Below, one piece after another: positions 10,016 to 21,933 of a stretch of DNA of 64,000 nt (positions within the stretch are counted from its first letter, which is position 1; every line of letters begins with the position of its first letter). Source of the DNA: Adiantum capillus-veneris. Lineage: Eukaryota; Streptophyta; Polypodiopsida; Polypodiales; Pteridaceae. The stretch covers positions 144,743,140 to 144,807,139 of the forward strand of contig CM043955.1 in the NCBI GenBank assembly GCA_014529385.2, written 5' to 3'. Under the pieces are notes generated by a model. That model searched no databases. It was not told the origin of the DNA and was given only the letters and a program-made list of their open reading frames with translations. A program made the position numbers and the translations under genes.

Positions 10016-10438
10016 TCAAGGGAACAGGATATTGTAGAGGTTGGGGGGAAACCCTAAGGCTAAACCCCTATCCTCGTCGTCGAGATAAACAAAGTCATCA
10101 TCCATGAGACCATATGTGCCATCCGTGTAGTCCTGTAAATTTTCTTCTTCATCATAGGTGCCCATGTTTACTAAGAAGGTCACTAGACGCCTATAGTCAT
10201 CTTGGTCAAAAGGGTAGGCTTGTGCGATGGGAGAATCGCTCTCTACTAAGTATGGATAAGACGTGGTCAAGAGACGTATCAGCCATTCTAACTCCTCAAA
10301 ATTCCTCTCACATGCTAGCGTACCTATCAAATCCCATTCACATGCAAGCACTGAAAAGACCATGTGAAATATTTGTGAAAAGTAAGGAGGGTACCTCTCA
10401 CCCAAGGCAGGAGTGGATGACTCTAGCGTACTAGCCAT
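10016..10438 (-). CDS. Accessory ORF of the A/B family, full-length copy (140 aa)
   Basis: Start ATG 10436-10438 (MASTLESST), stop 10016-10018. It has the same 140-residue length as the B copy (40274-40696), to which it is about 57% identical by eye. The centre LACERNFEELEWLIRL and the C-terminus DEDRGLALG.PP.LYNILFP are almost invariant. It is acidic with a very acidic stretch before the C-terminus; no signal peptide, membrane span or zinc motif. I do not recognise the family. It is intact although the neighbouring pol is broken. The upstream in-frame start (MHSNHH...) uses a non-ATG codon and crosses the putative splice acceptor, so I choose MAS. The function is unknown; the position corresponds to the env-like ORF of Athila elements, but it lacks env features. 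Confidence 0.75.
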   Translation of the reverse strand: MASTLESSTPALGERYPPYFSQIFHMVFSVLACEWDLIGTLACERNFEELEWLIRLLTTSYPYLVESDSPIAQAYPFDQDDYRRLVTFLVNMGTYDEEENLQDYTDGTYGLMDDDFVYLDDEDRGLALGFPPNLYNILFP

Positions 10439-10684
10439 ATCTATACACGCAAATAAATGATGGTTAGAGTGCAAATATTACAAGGGTCGTGTTCTTGTGC
10501 ATAATTTGTTTTTATGATTTGTGTTATGGCTCTTGCTCTTTTACTTTTTTATCTTGTTTTTGTGAGTATAAGGCTTTATATATACATTCCCTAAGATTGG
10601 AGATTAAGAGGTCAGGGAGAAAGGTTGAGAGGGAAGCAAGTGAATGATGGATGTCCACAAACACTCCCCCCTTCCTTGGGTAGA
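10439..10684 (-). promoter_or_regulatory. Internal polypurine tract, TATA box and acceptor-like site before the accessory ORF (inverted arm)
   Basis: Reading on the minus strand: purine tract (complement of 10664-10676), then TGTTTGTGGACATCC, TATATATAAA (10575-10584), CTAAC (10463-10467) and TAG (10441-10443) two bases before the ATG. The same series is present at 23311-23556 and 39999-40273. It resembles a small LTR-like promoter followed by a 3' splice site. Confidence 0.55.
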
Positions 10685-11146
10685 TCATACCGTTTGAAAT
10701 GATGTCGTCACCCTTTGAAACCAATTGTTCCAGTTGGAAATAGGTGAGGATTTTTGCCAGTAGTTTTCTATTACCCTAGGTGCCTCGTCAAGTTGCAAGG
10801 GTGGTAAGGTACTCTCCCAGGATCGAACTTGAAGTGGTTCATCAGGTGATTCTTGAACACTGGGAGCTGTGGATTCTTTTGTAGCTTCATGGAGGTCCAC
10901 TACTATAGATGGAGGCTGTGTAGAAGCTTTTACCTCTATGGATGTATTACATGAGGAGCTAGAAGCTTCATGGAACTCCCCCCTTCCTGAGCTAGGTGGA
11001 ATAAATTGGTTTTGCCTTGGAGCCCAAACTAGCTCTGGACTAGGTGTGTAGCATTCTGTGATCTTTCCCTTCCCACGGTCTGCCATTGGCTTTAGCGTTA
11101 CACTTTTTGACTCATATGGGTTTGTTGTCGATAGGGAAGGACACAT
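10685..11146 (-). pseudogene. Element A pol, extreme C-terminal tail (inverted arm)
   Basis: 153 codons ending ...NNWFQRVTTSFQTV, equivalent to 22852-23310 and to the B stretch 39590-39991. It continues the pol frame after a lesion near 11150-11200. Ser/Pro-rich with one more W-x-P-like motif (ELVWAPRQNQF). The end is conserved in three copies, so this is the likely natural end of the polyprotein. Function unknown. Confidence 0.7.
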
Positions 11147-11200
11147 TTTACGTTTAGGTACCCAAATTTTCTCATTTCCATCATAGTATCCTTGGGCTTC

Positions 11201-13639
11201 TTATAGTTGTTTTGGAATCCATCGTGATTTGGTCTTGACTCTCCTAGGGCGCGCTCTTGGTTTTCCGGGGAAATTTTTTCTTGGAATGGATGGGAGGGTT
11301 GAGGTAGTTGGAAGTAAGGCCTTGGGGACCCATTGATATGTACTCTTAGGTCGTGCACGTTGAGTACTTGCAATATTACTGCTTGCTACAACTACAAGTG
11401 TTGAAGTGCTAGGTTCATGGGTAGCTGGCAAAGACGAGTTAACCACCTTGGCTTGTGAATGTTGGCTATCCTTTAACTTTGCTAGAGTTTGCAACGTAGG
11501 TGACTTTGCTTGAATGATAGGGGTAAGAGTCGGTAGTCGCGTCGTGGCACTACCAGTATCCCAATCAATAGTGCATTTGGTTGCCAACATCCACGTGCGT
11601 CCCAGGTTTACGTTGCCTTCCATAGCTCCCGCGGGCATGACTAGAAACCTCTGCACTATGCTTCCATTGTCATAGACAAGAGGGGTCTGAAGGACTCCAG
11701 GAATAGCAATTTTCTTTTTATTAATGCCCTTGACTTGCATCGTACTCGGGAATAGGGTCGGTTTCCATAATTGACACCAAACTCCATAGGACAACAAATT
11801 GTGTTTAGCTCCCGTATCTAATAAGGCATTGTATAGTAGTTTCCCATAGGGGCTACTTAGCTCAATTGGGTATCGTAGGGGTGGCTCAGATTCTAATGAG
11901 TTGTCATCTGTGTCCTTGAAAAATGCTTGCGTGATTCCCAGATTAGTCTCTCGTTGGCGTCTAAGACATTGTTGTCGTTCTCGAGCCTCAACTCTTGCTT
12001 GGATTTTTTTAAGCGCTGCTTGTTCCTTGGGAGCCTTTTTTTGATGGATGGCTTGCAACTCTTCCTCGCTTAGAGGATCATAATATATTTTGAATTTACT
12101 CCCATTAAGGAATCCAATGGTTTCAACTCCATCTAGAGTCTCCACACGAATGGTACCTTGCGGGGTAATTTCACACACTCGATATGGTCCCTTACCAGCG
12201 TATTTCAATTTCTTCTTTTCATTACGTACCCCGTACATAAGAACTTTATCACCAACCTTGATGTCTTTATCCTTTAAATGGCTATCGAACCACTTCTTTC
12301 TCCTATCCTTCTCCACTAGAGCATTTCGCACAGCTAATTGCCTCTCTTCATCTAGCCTTTCCAGGATATATAATCGCTCAACTAAGGGGTTACCATCCCA
12401 ACCTTCTTGAGAAGCTACTCGAAGATTAGGAATGACAAACTCCCATGGCATAACTGCTTCTTGACCATACACCATTTTAAACGGTGTGCAATTATAAAAA
12501 ACTTTATACGCAGTACGATAAGCCCATAAAGTTGATGTAAGCTTTAGGTCCCAATCAGTGCGATTAGCCTCAACTGTCTTTGTCAAAATGGAGATGAGAG
12601 TTTTGTTGGTACTCTCAGCTTGGCCATTTGCTTGGGGATAATAGGGTTTAGACTTGTGGTGAGATATCATGAAGTTTGATGTGAGTTCTTTTATTACTTC
12701 ATTTATAAAATGAGTTCCATTGTCACTCACAAGTTCAAAGGGGCATCCAAAACGTGTGATAATGTTCTCAAAGAGGAACTTAGCTGTTGTTTTTGCATCC
12801 GCCTTCCGTGTTGCTTTTGCTTCAGCCCATTTGGTTACATAGACGGTAGCCACATTGATATATCGTGATTGCGTGTTACGTGCTGCCGGACTAATCGGTC
12901 CTACAAAGTCTAAGCCCCACTTTTCAAATGGTTGGGTTACCTTGATGGGATGTAGAGGCATCCTATCACTTCTTTGTGGCTTCTTGAAGCATTGGCATTC
13001 ATCACATCCCTTTGCAAAAAGTGATGCATCCTTAAACAGGGTGGGCCACCAATAGCCTGACTGTAAGATCTTTCGGGCAGTCAACTTTCGTGAAAAGTGA
13101 CCACCAGCTACTCCCATGTGTGCCTCTTGTAGAATATATAAATACTCATCCTCGCGGGCACAGCGTCTAAGAACATCATCTTTTCCTCTCTTATAGAGAG
13201 TTCCAGCCAGTAAGCAATAGGGTTCGCATTCCTTGATTAATTTTCGAGCTATATCTTTTCGTAGCTCTTTGGGTGGAAAACCACTAACTAAGAAGTTAAC
13301 AATCTTTTCACTCCATTCAGGCATTGTCTCAACAATGAAAAAAGGAGTATCAGGCAATTCATCATCAACCCTCGTAGGAGCTTCGCCATTAGGGATACGA
13401 GATAAATGATCCGCCATGACATGTTTTCTCCCAGGCCTCACAACAACGGTGAAGTCAAACTCAAGAAGAATTAACAACCATCGTGTAATTCGACCTGTGG
13501 AACACGGCTTGTTTACCAAATATATCAATGCTTGATGATCAACATAAAACACAAACTTGGTAGCAAGAAGGTAATAGCGAAATTTCTTTACTGCGTAAAT
13601 CATAGCTAGACCTTCGCGCTCTGTAGTAGTGTAGTTCAT
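11201..13639 (-). pseudogene. Element A pol: RNase H, integrase, second protease-like domain (inverted arm)
   Basis: 812 open codons. The first ~95 residues are the RNase H end (YTTTEREGLAMIYAVKKF, FYVDHQAL); then the integrase zinc domain (HMGVAGGHF ... CDEC), the catalytic core (GLDFVGPISPA, VSDNGTHF, ANGQAESTNK), a GPY module (GKGPYRVCEI), and a retropepsin-like motif ALLDTGAKHNLLS followed by NLGRTWM. The end carries YQWVPK and RWIPK motifs. An in-frame TAA just upstream separates it from RT, and the plus arm lacks this stop, so that lesion is private to this arm. It can no longer give a full polyprotein. Confidence 0.9.
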
Positions 13640-13651
13640 CTCAGCATCATT

Positions 13652-15235
13652 TTATTGGCGACTTGCAAAGCTAATAGGGTAGTCCAATTTATGTTCTCCT
13701 GGTTGAGTTAGAACACACCCAATAGCAAAATTTGATGCATCAATATGCACATGAAAAGGTACATTCCAATCAGGTGTTCGCAGGATTGGAGCACTTGTTA
13801 GGGCCTTCTTTAATAACTCATAAGATTGATGACATTCTTCCGTCCAGTGAAACTCGATAAGAAGCTTGCACAATGGACGCGCTATCTTGGCAAAGTTTAA
13901 AATAAACCTTCGATAATAACCAACATGGCCCATAAATCTTTGAACTCCTTTATAGTTCGTAGGTGGTGGCAAATCGGCAATGGCTTTAATCTTACTTTCA
14001 TCTGTGGATATCCCGTTCTTGGACACTATATGCCCTAGAATGACTCCATTCCATGCTTAACCCAAAATTGGCATTTGAAAGGGTTCAATGAGATGCGATA
14101 AAATCTGCACCTTTCAAATATTTTTCGTAGATATAACAAATGCTTCTCCCAAGGAGAATAAACACAAAGGTCGTCTAGGAAAGCTTCACAAAACTCCCTT
14201 AGAAATTCTTTAAACGCAGTGTTTATTAATCGTTGGAATGTAGCATGGGGAATTCGTTAAGCCAAAAGCCATAACACGAAATGCAAACACTCCAAACTCT
14301 GTGATAAAAGCAGTTTTAGCTTGGTCCTCTAATGCAATTGTGATTTGACTGTAACTAGAGTACCCATCTAAAAAGCTATAAGCTTCCTTGCCCGCAACTC
14401 TTTCAAGCACATGTTCTGAATATGGCAAGGGATAATGATCTCTCCTAGTGGCTGCATTAACTTTCTTGAGGTCCACGCACACTCTTAGATTCCCATTCTT
14501 TTTTGTCACAATAAGTATTGGAGAAACCCATTCTGAGTGCTCAATAGGGTATATGAATCCACATTGGATAAGGTTTTCAATCTCCTCTTGTACAATTTTG
14601 GCGTACTTAGGATTCATTGGATAGGGTCGTTGCTGGACGGGTTTAGCAGTGTTGATCATGGGAATTGTATGTTGCACCACAGAAGGTGGAACGCCCTTCA
14701 TGTCATGATATGTCCAAGCAAAGATATCCTTGTATTCCTTGAGGAGCTCCTTAAGTACAGCCTCTTCAGTTTCGGTAAGGTCTTGAGCAATAAAGACTGG
14801 TTTAGACTCCTCACCTGGTTCTGCTAATTCTATCTCTTTAACTACCGCTGGACCATCATAGACTCCACTACTTCCATTGGTAGGTATTCGTCGGGCTTTG
14901 GCATACACAACCTTTCGCTCCCCCGTGGTATAAGATTTAAAATGTTCAGGAGCCGTATGTAAGTCAGCAAGCTCTTGTCCTGACGGAGATCTTTCTTTTA
15001 GTTCTGCCTCCTTTTGTTGTTGTGCTAACTCTCGGTTTTGACGTCTTCTTATAGTTCGACTCAATTTCGGCTCTGTAACCTCCAATTGAGCGAGGTCAAT
15101 GGGTCGCGGGCTGCACCACATGACACTCTGGAGATGTTCACCCCAATTGTCTACTAGCTTTCGATGAGCATCACATGCCCCTAGATAGCTAAGCCATTCT
15201 GCAGTAGATCTTTCCTTGTTTATCCTAGCTCTCAC
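13652..15235 (-). pseudogene. Element A pol: reverse transcriptase (inverted arm), frameshifted
   Basis: Open pieces 15235-14210 and 14026-13652. The first has the RT N-terminal part (RPYPMNPKYAKIVQEE, WVSPILIVTKKNG, FRVMAFGLTN) and ends in a frameshift: an extra A after GCCCC turns NAPATFQR into NSPCYIPT. The same extra base is present in the plus arm (about 19757) but not in B, so the frameshift predates the duplication. A private 5-bp tandem duplication (ATGGA) lies near 14050. The FLDD active site lies out of frame in between (around 14175). Confidence 0.88.
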
Positions 15236-15250
15236 ATTTGCTTGATATCG

Positions 15251-16801
15251 TCATCTCTTATATGACCTTTGTTTCTTGTTAAGGTTTTGATTTTGGTAAA
15301 TGTTTGAACTCGACTCGCCTGATAGGTCTTTGCTTGTATCTTCTTCACTCTCGTATAAATTACCATAGATGGTCGTACTAGGCCTTGAGTGTTCAGTTTC
15401 TATACTTGGTTCACTCGATGTTTTCTCAGGTTCTGAATCCATTTCTCCCTGAGATTCTGTTTCTGATGTGTATTGGCCTGAAGCCTTTGAGGAATCATAG
15501 GTTTCATTCTCAGGTAGGTGTGCCTCTTTCTTATCATCGGATGTTACATGCGCTACACCTAACATGTTTACTGGTGCAATGTGTGGTATCTCTTCCCCAT
15601 CTGGTGTTACCCAAGTTGTTCCTCTAGCTCCCCATGTATCTATAAGTGCCGCTAGGTGTACCCAATCGACATTGTCTGACTCAGCCATTCCGGGTAGGAT
15701 ATCCATATAAGGAGAGTTCTCCCCAATATCCGTGTCTTCGTTACACGTGTAACAATACTGTAATGGAGCTGAGTGAATTGTTGTGTCTGATCGATTATCA
15801 ATGATGAATTTATTTCCTAGAGGATGCGTTCGACCACTTAAAAGATCAACTCGAATGACAGAGTCTTGGAACTGTAAGTAGACATGGTTTTTGGACCAAT
15901 CATGCACCATTTTTGCTTCCCTCATGAATGGACGCCCTAAGATCATCTCAAATGACATAGGATGCTTGAATAAATCCATAACAATGAAAGTTTGCCTTAC
16001 CTTGTGTCCCAAGACCTTGATCCTGAGATCCTTTAGCATTCCAATAGGCGTAACAATAGATCCATTAGCCATTTTTACCACTACGCTTGTGGCTTCAAGG
16101 TGAGGTCACCCCATAGACTCCCAACAACTCTTTGTCACGATGCTGACTCCCACACCACCGTCAAGGACCCCCTTTACAGTTAATCCTTTAGTAGTGATTG
16201 GTAGAGTAGCATTAGATTCATCACCTTCAAAGTATTGCCCCAACTTGTTAACGGGTACTTCAATTACAGATTCATCTCCCGCTAGGTCAGATGGTGGTGC
16301 TAAATGTTCCTCATCATTCATTACCGAGTCAAGTTTGTTCATATGTGCAAACTGTGGTAGTCCAGCCTGTAATTCTCCATTGAGGAAGGCTCGAAGAGCT
16401 GAGACTAGCTCGGGGTCTTTATATAGTTTGGACATGATGGTGGTTCTATCTTCTGAAGACATGGGATCCATCAATTTGGAAACATTTAATGGCATCTTAT
16501 GGGACGTAGGACCCTGACAAGAGAATGGTGAAGATGGAATCTCCACTTCCTCAAGGGGGTCGGGCATTCCCTCACCAAACATTCTCTCTAGTAGGAAAGT
16601 TATGTGTCCACTTTCAGATGTGCTACCCTCACTCTCTTCCCGAATGATACTGGGTATAGCTAACGGCCTGTAGTTCTTGTGAGGTTGAACTTGTGTGGGA
16701 AACACTGTGTCCGACATCTGGATATGTTTGGGTTCAGGTTCTAATGTTCGTTGAGTTTCTTCCACCAAACCCCTCAGTTGTTGGACTAGTTCAATTTCCA
16801 C
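15251..16801 (-). pseudogene. Element A: first protease-like domain and acidic linker (inverted arm)
   Basis: Open pieces 16801-16106 and 16081-15251, broken by an in-frame TGA directly after WESMG. The protease-like core has VLDGGVGVSIVTK in place of D-[ST]-G, then VKMANGS, FEMILGRPFMREA and HDWSKNHVYL. After the core comes an acidic Ser/Glu-rich linker leading to RT. Gly at the second active-site position also occurs in B, so it is a family trait, and its activity is doubtful. Confidence 0.85.
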
Positions 16802-16918
16802 TGTTGGGTTTGGATAGGTTCCAATCTTTCTCTTGCAATCCTCATTTTTTGTCTCTCGTGGCTTATCTTCGGGGTTCGCAACTGGGTGGTTTAACTTTAA
16901 ATACTCTTTTGGTGTTTG

Positions 16919-18480
16919 TCATAATTCCCTCTCGTGATCCTCCTCACTGGCTTTTTCCTTTGTAGTAACAGTTTTGGTCTCCGTGGTCTCTATCGAATCT
17001 GAGTCATCCTCAGGGTCATTCATATACACGGGATCCTCTCGTGTCCCTATGTTAGTCCTTGAACTAGGTTTTGAGCTAGAAGCATTAAGGGATTTCTTTC
17101 TTCGTGTTTTCTTCTTTCTCGCTCGGCCAATGGATGCAGCATCTCTCTCTTCGAGGATGTAATTTTGCTTTTGGAGCATCGACCGTGTGAGTGCATTCAC
17201 TGATGCTATGTTTATAGTTGGTGGTGTCCCATCAACAATATCTATTAAGTTCAATGGTGTAATTTTCGGTGCATTTGGATTGTTAGGACACTGTGCGATC
17301 AAATGATCTATGCCACAACGATTACAAGTGAGTATTGGCATTGCCAATGCACTCTCTTGACTTGTTTGCATTAGTGCAACATTCTTTTGCATTCTTATGG
17401 GGCACTAAGCTACTCGATGTGGTCCACCACATTCGTAGCACTGAAGAGGTGGTCTCCTGGCAAAACTATTAATGTTTTGGCCTCTTGCTGCTAGCGCAGT
17501 AGCTTAATATACCGGTTTGATTTGTCCCCAATCGTCTTCCATATAGTACATGGGACACTCCTCAAGCATGTCGACTCCATAGGTGATACTAGAGTCTATG
17601 TCCTCTTCGCAATCTACATAAGTACTAGATGACTCGCAACCTATTTGGTTCATAGGTGTAACTCTTGGATGAGGGGGTTGCGGTCCTAGCACTGGAGGTG
17701 GCAACGGTGTGGTTTGGACCACATTTTGGGTTCTAGGGACCATGTGCTGTAATGGCAACTATTGCTCCATCGGTGGGGTAGGCATCAATGCAGGAACTTG
17801 AGGTGAGTCTGCCCAAGCTATAGGCGGTCTATTTTCCATGATGCGTTTAAGCATTAGGCAATCCTTCGCTTGATGGCCATACCTACCACACGCGTTACAA
17901 GTCCCGTTAAACTTTACTCTGAAAGTAGGGCATTCACTCGTAGTATGTGGGACCAAGCAAATTGAGCACCATTGTTGCTCCCTTCTTGGATACATATGAG
18001 TGTTTTGTGGAGCACGATTACTCCTAAGGTTTTCTTGGATGGCCTTTGTGAGATCTGCCAAAGTCATCTCAGATATCGTTTGCTCTTTCACGATTGGCTT
18101 TATCTTCATTGGCTCATGCCCTGACGCTTGCGAGCTACTAGACTTCGGCTCGGCAGACACTCTTTCTCCTACAATCATTAAATTATCCTCCAATTGGATC
18201 GCATTCATGGGGACTGCTTCCCAAGTAGTGATACCTCTAATGACTAGGCCATTATAGATACTTTCATGTCGTAGTCCCCTAATGAATCTATCGAGCAATT
18301 GGTTGTTGTTGAATCGCTCGTTTGGATTGCATCGAGAATTCAAATTCTTTAGGCGACTAATGAAGTCTCTCACGGATTCACCTTCTTCTCGTTGGGCTTT
18401 TTGGAGCTGAGAGGCTACACCCCAAAGTACTCCCTCTCGTATGTGCTCTTTCAAGAACAATCTCCTAAGAGTAGAGTAGA
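16919..18480 (-). pseudogene. Element A gag C-terminus and nucleocapsid with four zinc knuckles (inverted arm)
   Basis: Begins inside capsid (LRRLFLKEH...). The pieces 18460-17759, 17758-17504 and 17392-16919 are separated by stops. Four Cys-His knuckles in order: CSICLVPHTTSEC, CNACGRYGHQAKDC, CYECGGPHR..C and CNRCGIDHLIAQC. The second is canonical CX2CX4HX4C, the others CX2CX3HX4C. A basic stretch (RKKKTRRKK) follows. Because the frame is continuous except for stops, the ancestral gag-pol was a single frame here, unlike B, which has lost one base near 33130. Confidence 0.85.
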
Positions 18481-18590
18481 ATGCTGAAAATGAACAAACA
18501 AAAAATCAAAGTGCCACAGTGTAAAATCTTAAGCTGGAAGAGAAATCTCAGCTTGATTTGGTAGTTCACTCACATCGAGGAAACATCGAG
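18481..18590 (+). other. Scrambled junction inside element A
   Basis: 18481-18575 is a 95-bp piece of the 3' region (ATGCTGAAAATGAAC..., as at about 24408). It is followed by the octamer ACATCGAG twice (18572-18579 and 18583-18590), after which pol linker sequence begins. The 3' region contributes ...CACAT and pol contributes ...ACATCGAG, so the join uses 'ACAT' homology and repeats the octamer, as expected of template slippage. Confidence 0.8.
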
Positions 18591-20187
18591 TGAACCAAGT
18601 ATAGAAACTGAACACTCAAGGCCTAGTACGACCATCTATGGTAATTCATATGAGAGTGAACAAGATACAAGCGAAGACCTATCAGGCGAGTCGAGTTCAA
18701 ACATTTACCAAAATCAAAACCTTAACAAGAAACAAAGGTCATATAAGAGACGACGATATCGAGCAAATGTGAGAGCTAGGATAAACAAGGAAAGATCTAC
18801 TGCAGAATGGCTTAGCTATCTAGGGGCATGTGATGCTCATCGAAAGCTAGTAGACAATTGGGGTGAACATCTCCAGAGTGTCATGTGGTGCAGCCCGCGA
18901 CCCATTGACCTCGCTCAATTGGAGGTTACAAAGCCGAAATTGAGTCGAACTATAAGAAGACGTCAAAACCGAGAGTTAGCACAACAACAAAAGGAGGCAG
19001 AACTAAAAGAAAGGTCTCTGTCAGGACAAGAGCCTGCTGACTTACATACGGCTCCTGAACATTTTAAATCTTATACCACGGGGGAGCGAAAGGTTGTGTA
19101 TGCAAAGACCAACGAATACCTACCAATGGAAGCAGTGGAGTCTATGATGGTCCAGCGGTAGTTAAAGAGATAGAATTAGCAGAACCAGGTGAGGAGTCTA
19201 AACCAGTCTTTATTGCTCAAGACCTTACCGAAACTGAAGAGGCTGTACTTAAGGAGCTCCTCAAGGAATACAAGGATATCTTTGCTTGGACATATCATGA
19301 CATGAAGGGCGGTCCACCTTCTGTGGTGCAACATACAATTCCCATGATCAACATTGCTAAACCCGTCCAGCAACGACCCTATCCAATGAATCCTAAGTAC
19401 GCCAAAATTGTACAAGAGGAGATTGAAAAACTTATCCAATGTGGATTCATATACCCTATTGAGCACTCAGAATGGGTTTCTCCAATACTCATTGTGACAA
19501 AAAATAATGGGAAACTAAGATTGTGCGTGGACCTCAAGAAAGTTAATGCAGCCACTAGGAGAGATCATTATCCCTTGCCATATTCAGAACATGTGCTTGA
19601 AAGAGTTGCGGGCAAGGAAGCTTATAGCTTTTTAGATGGGTACTCTGGTTACAGTCAAATCACAATTGCATTAGAGGACCAAGCTAAAACTGCTTTTATC
19701 ACAGAGTTTGGAGTGTTTGCATTTCGTGTTATGGCTTTTGGCTTAACGAATGCCCCATGCTACATTCCAACGATTAATAAACACTGCGTTTAAAGAATTT
19801 CTAAGGGAGTTTTGTGAAGCTTTCCTAGACGACCTTTGTGTTTATTCTTCTTGGGAGAAGCATTTGTTATATCTACGAAAAATATTTGAAAGGTGCAGAT
19901 TTTATCGCATCTCATTGAACCCTTTCAAATGCCAATTTTGGGTTAAGCATGGAGTCATTCTAGGGCATATAGTGTCCAAGAACGGGATATCCACAGATGA
20001 GAGTAAGATTAAAGCCATTGCCGATTTGCCACCACCTACGAACTATAAAGGAGTTCAAAGATTTATGGGCCATGTTGGTTATTATCGAAGGTTTATTTCA
20101 AACTTTGCTGAGATAGCGCGTCCATTGTACAAGCTTCTTATCGAGTTTCACTGGACGGAAGAAAGTCATCGATCTTATGAGTTATAA
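18591..20187 (+). pseudogene. Element A pol: linker and reverse transcriptase (plus arm)
   Basis: Starts in the acidic linker (SGESSSNIYQNQNLNKK) and runs through RARINKERSTAEWLSYLGA into RT. Lesions: frameshift near 19110, the shared RT frameshift near 19757 (AFGLTNAPCYIPT), and an in-frame TAA at 20185-20187 where the inverted arm reads YELLKKAL. RT motifs AFLDDLCVYSS and GHVGYYRRFI are present in the piece 19750-20187. Confidence 0.9.
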
Positions 20188-21933
20188 AAGAAGGCCCTAA
20201 CAAGTGCTCCAATCCTGCGAACACCTGATTGGAATGTACCTTTTCATGTGCATATTGATGCATCAAATTTTGCTATTGGGTGTGTTCTAACTCAACCAGG
20301 AGAACATAAATTGGACTACCCTATTAGGTTTGCAAGTCGCCAATTAAATGATGCCGAGATGAACTATACTACTACAGAGCGCGAAGGTCTAGCTATGATT
20401 TACGCAGTAAAGAAATTTCGCTATTACCTTCTTGCTGCCAAGTTTGTGTTTTATGTTGATCATCAAGCATTGCTATATTTGGTAAACAAGCCGTGTTCCA
20501 CAGGTCGAATTACACGATGGTTGTTAATTCTTCTTGAGTTTGACTTCACCGTTGTTGTGAGGCCTGGGAGAAAACATGTCATGGCGGATCATTTATCTCG
20601 TATCCCTAATGGCGGAGCTCCTATGGGGGTTTATGATGAATTGCCTGATACGCCTTTGTTCATTGTTGAGACAATGCCTGAATGGAGTGAAAAGATTGTT
20701 AACTTCTTAGTCAATGGTTTTCCACCCAAAGAACTGCGAAAAGATATAGCTCGAAAATTAATCAAGGAATGCGAACCCTATTGCTTACTGGCTGGAACTC
20801 TCTATAAGAGAGGAAAAGATGATGTTCTTAGACGCTGTGCCCGCGAGGATGAGTATTTATATATTCTACAAGAGGCACACATGGGAGTAGCTGGTGGTCA
20901 CTTTTCACGAAAGTTGACTACCCGAAAGATCTTACAGTCAGGCTATTGGTGGCCCACCCTGTTTAAGGATGCATCACTTTTTGCAAAGGGATGTGATGAA
21001 TGCCAATGCTTCAAGAAGCCACAAAGAAGTGATAGGATGCCTCTACATCCCATCAAGGTAACCCAACCATTTGAAAAGTGGGGCTTAGACTTTGTAGGAC
21101 CGATTAGTCCGGCAGCACGTAACACGCAATCACGATATATCATTGTGGCTATCGACTATGTAACCAAATGGGCTGAAGCAAAAGCAACACGAAAGGCAGA
21201 TGCAAAAACAACAGCTAAGTTCCTCTTTGAGAACATTATCACACGTTTTGGATGCCCCTTTGAACTTGTGAGTGACAATGGAACTCATTTTATAAATGAA
21301 GTAATAAAAGAACTCACATCAAACTTCATGATATCTCACCACAAGTCTACACCCTATTATCCCCAAGCAAATGGCCAAGTTGAGAGTACCAACAAAACTC
21401 TCATCTCCATTTTGACAAAGACAGTCGAGGCTCATCGCACTGATTGGGACCTAAAGCTTACATCAACTTTATGGGCTTATCGTACCACGTATAAAGTTGC
21501 TATTAATTGCACACCGTTTAAGATGGTGTATGGCCAAGAAGTAGTTATGCCATGGGAGTTTGTCATTCCTAGTCTTCGAGTAGCTTCTCAAGAAGGTTGG
21601 GATGGTAACCCCTTACTGGAGCGATTATATATCCTGGAAAGGCTAGATGAAGAAAGGCAATTAGCTGTGCAAAATGCTGTAGTGGAGAAGGATAGGAGAA
21701 AGAAGTGGTTTGATAGACATTTAAAGGATAAAGACATCAAGGTTGGTGATAAAGTTCTTATGTACGGGGTACGTAATGAAAATAAGAAATTGAAATACGC
21801 TGGTAAGGGACCATATCGAGTGTGTGAAATTACTCTGCAAGGTACCATTCGTGTGGAGACTCTAGATGGAGTTGAAACCATTGGATTCCTTAATGGGAGT
21901 AAATTCAAAAGATATTATGATCCTCTAAGCTAG
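20188..21933 (+). pseudogene. Element A pol: RNase H and integrase (plus arm)
   Basis: The clean frame is 20248-21933 (561 codons): RNase H (HIDASNFAIGCVLTQPGEH), integrase zinc domain (HMGVAGGHF ... CDECQCF), core (DFVGPISPA, VSDNGTHF, NGQVESTNK) and GPY module. It ends at a TAG (21931-21933) in the sequence YYDPLS*EEL, where the inverted arm stays open. The catalytic Asp and Glu residues seem present. Confidence 0.9.

Larger units (their letters stand above)
8968..18480 (-). other. Inverted internal segment of element A
   Basis: This 9.5-kb block reads 5'-3' on the minus strand from gag (18480) through pol to the 3' region (8968). Its part from about 15400 to 8968 is the reverse complement of the plus-strand segment 18583 to about 24850, giving a large inverted repeat with a ~3.2-kb loop. 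Ends: 8967/8968 (gag joined to 3' region) and 18480/18481 (gag joined to 3' region in the other orientation), each with 0-2 nt of shared sequence. Sampled protein stretches differ at roughly 5% of residues between arms. Confidence 0.92.
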
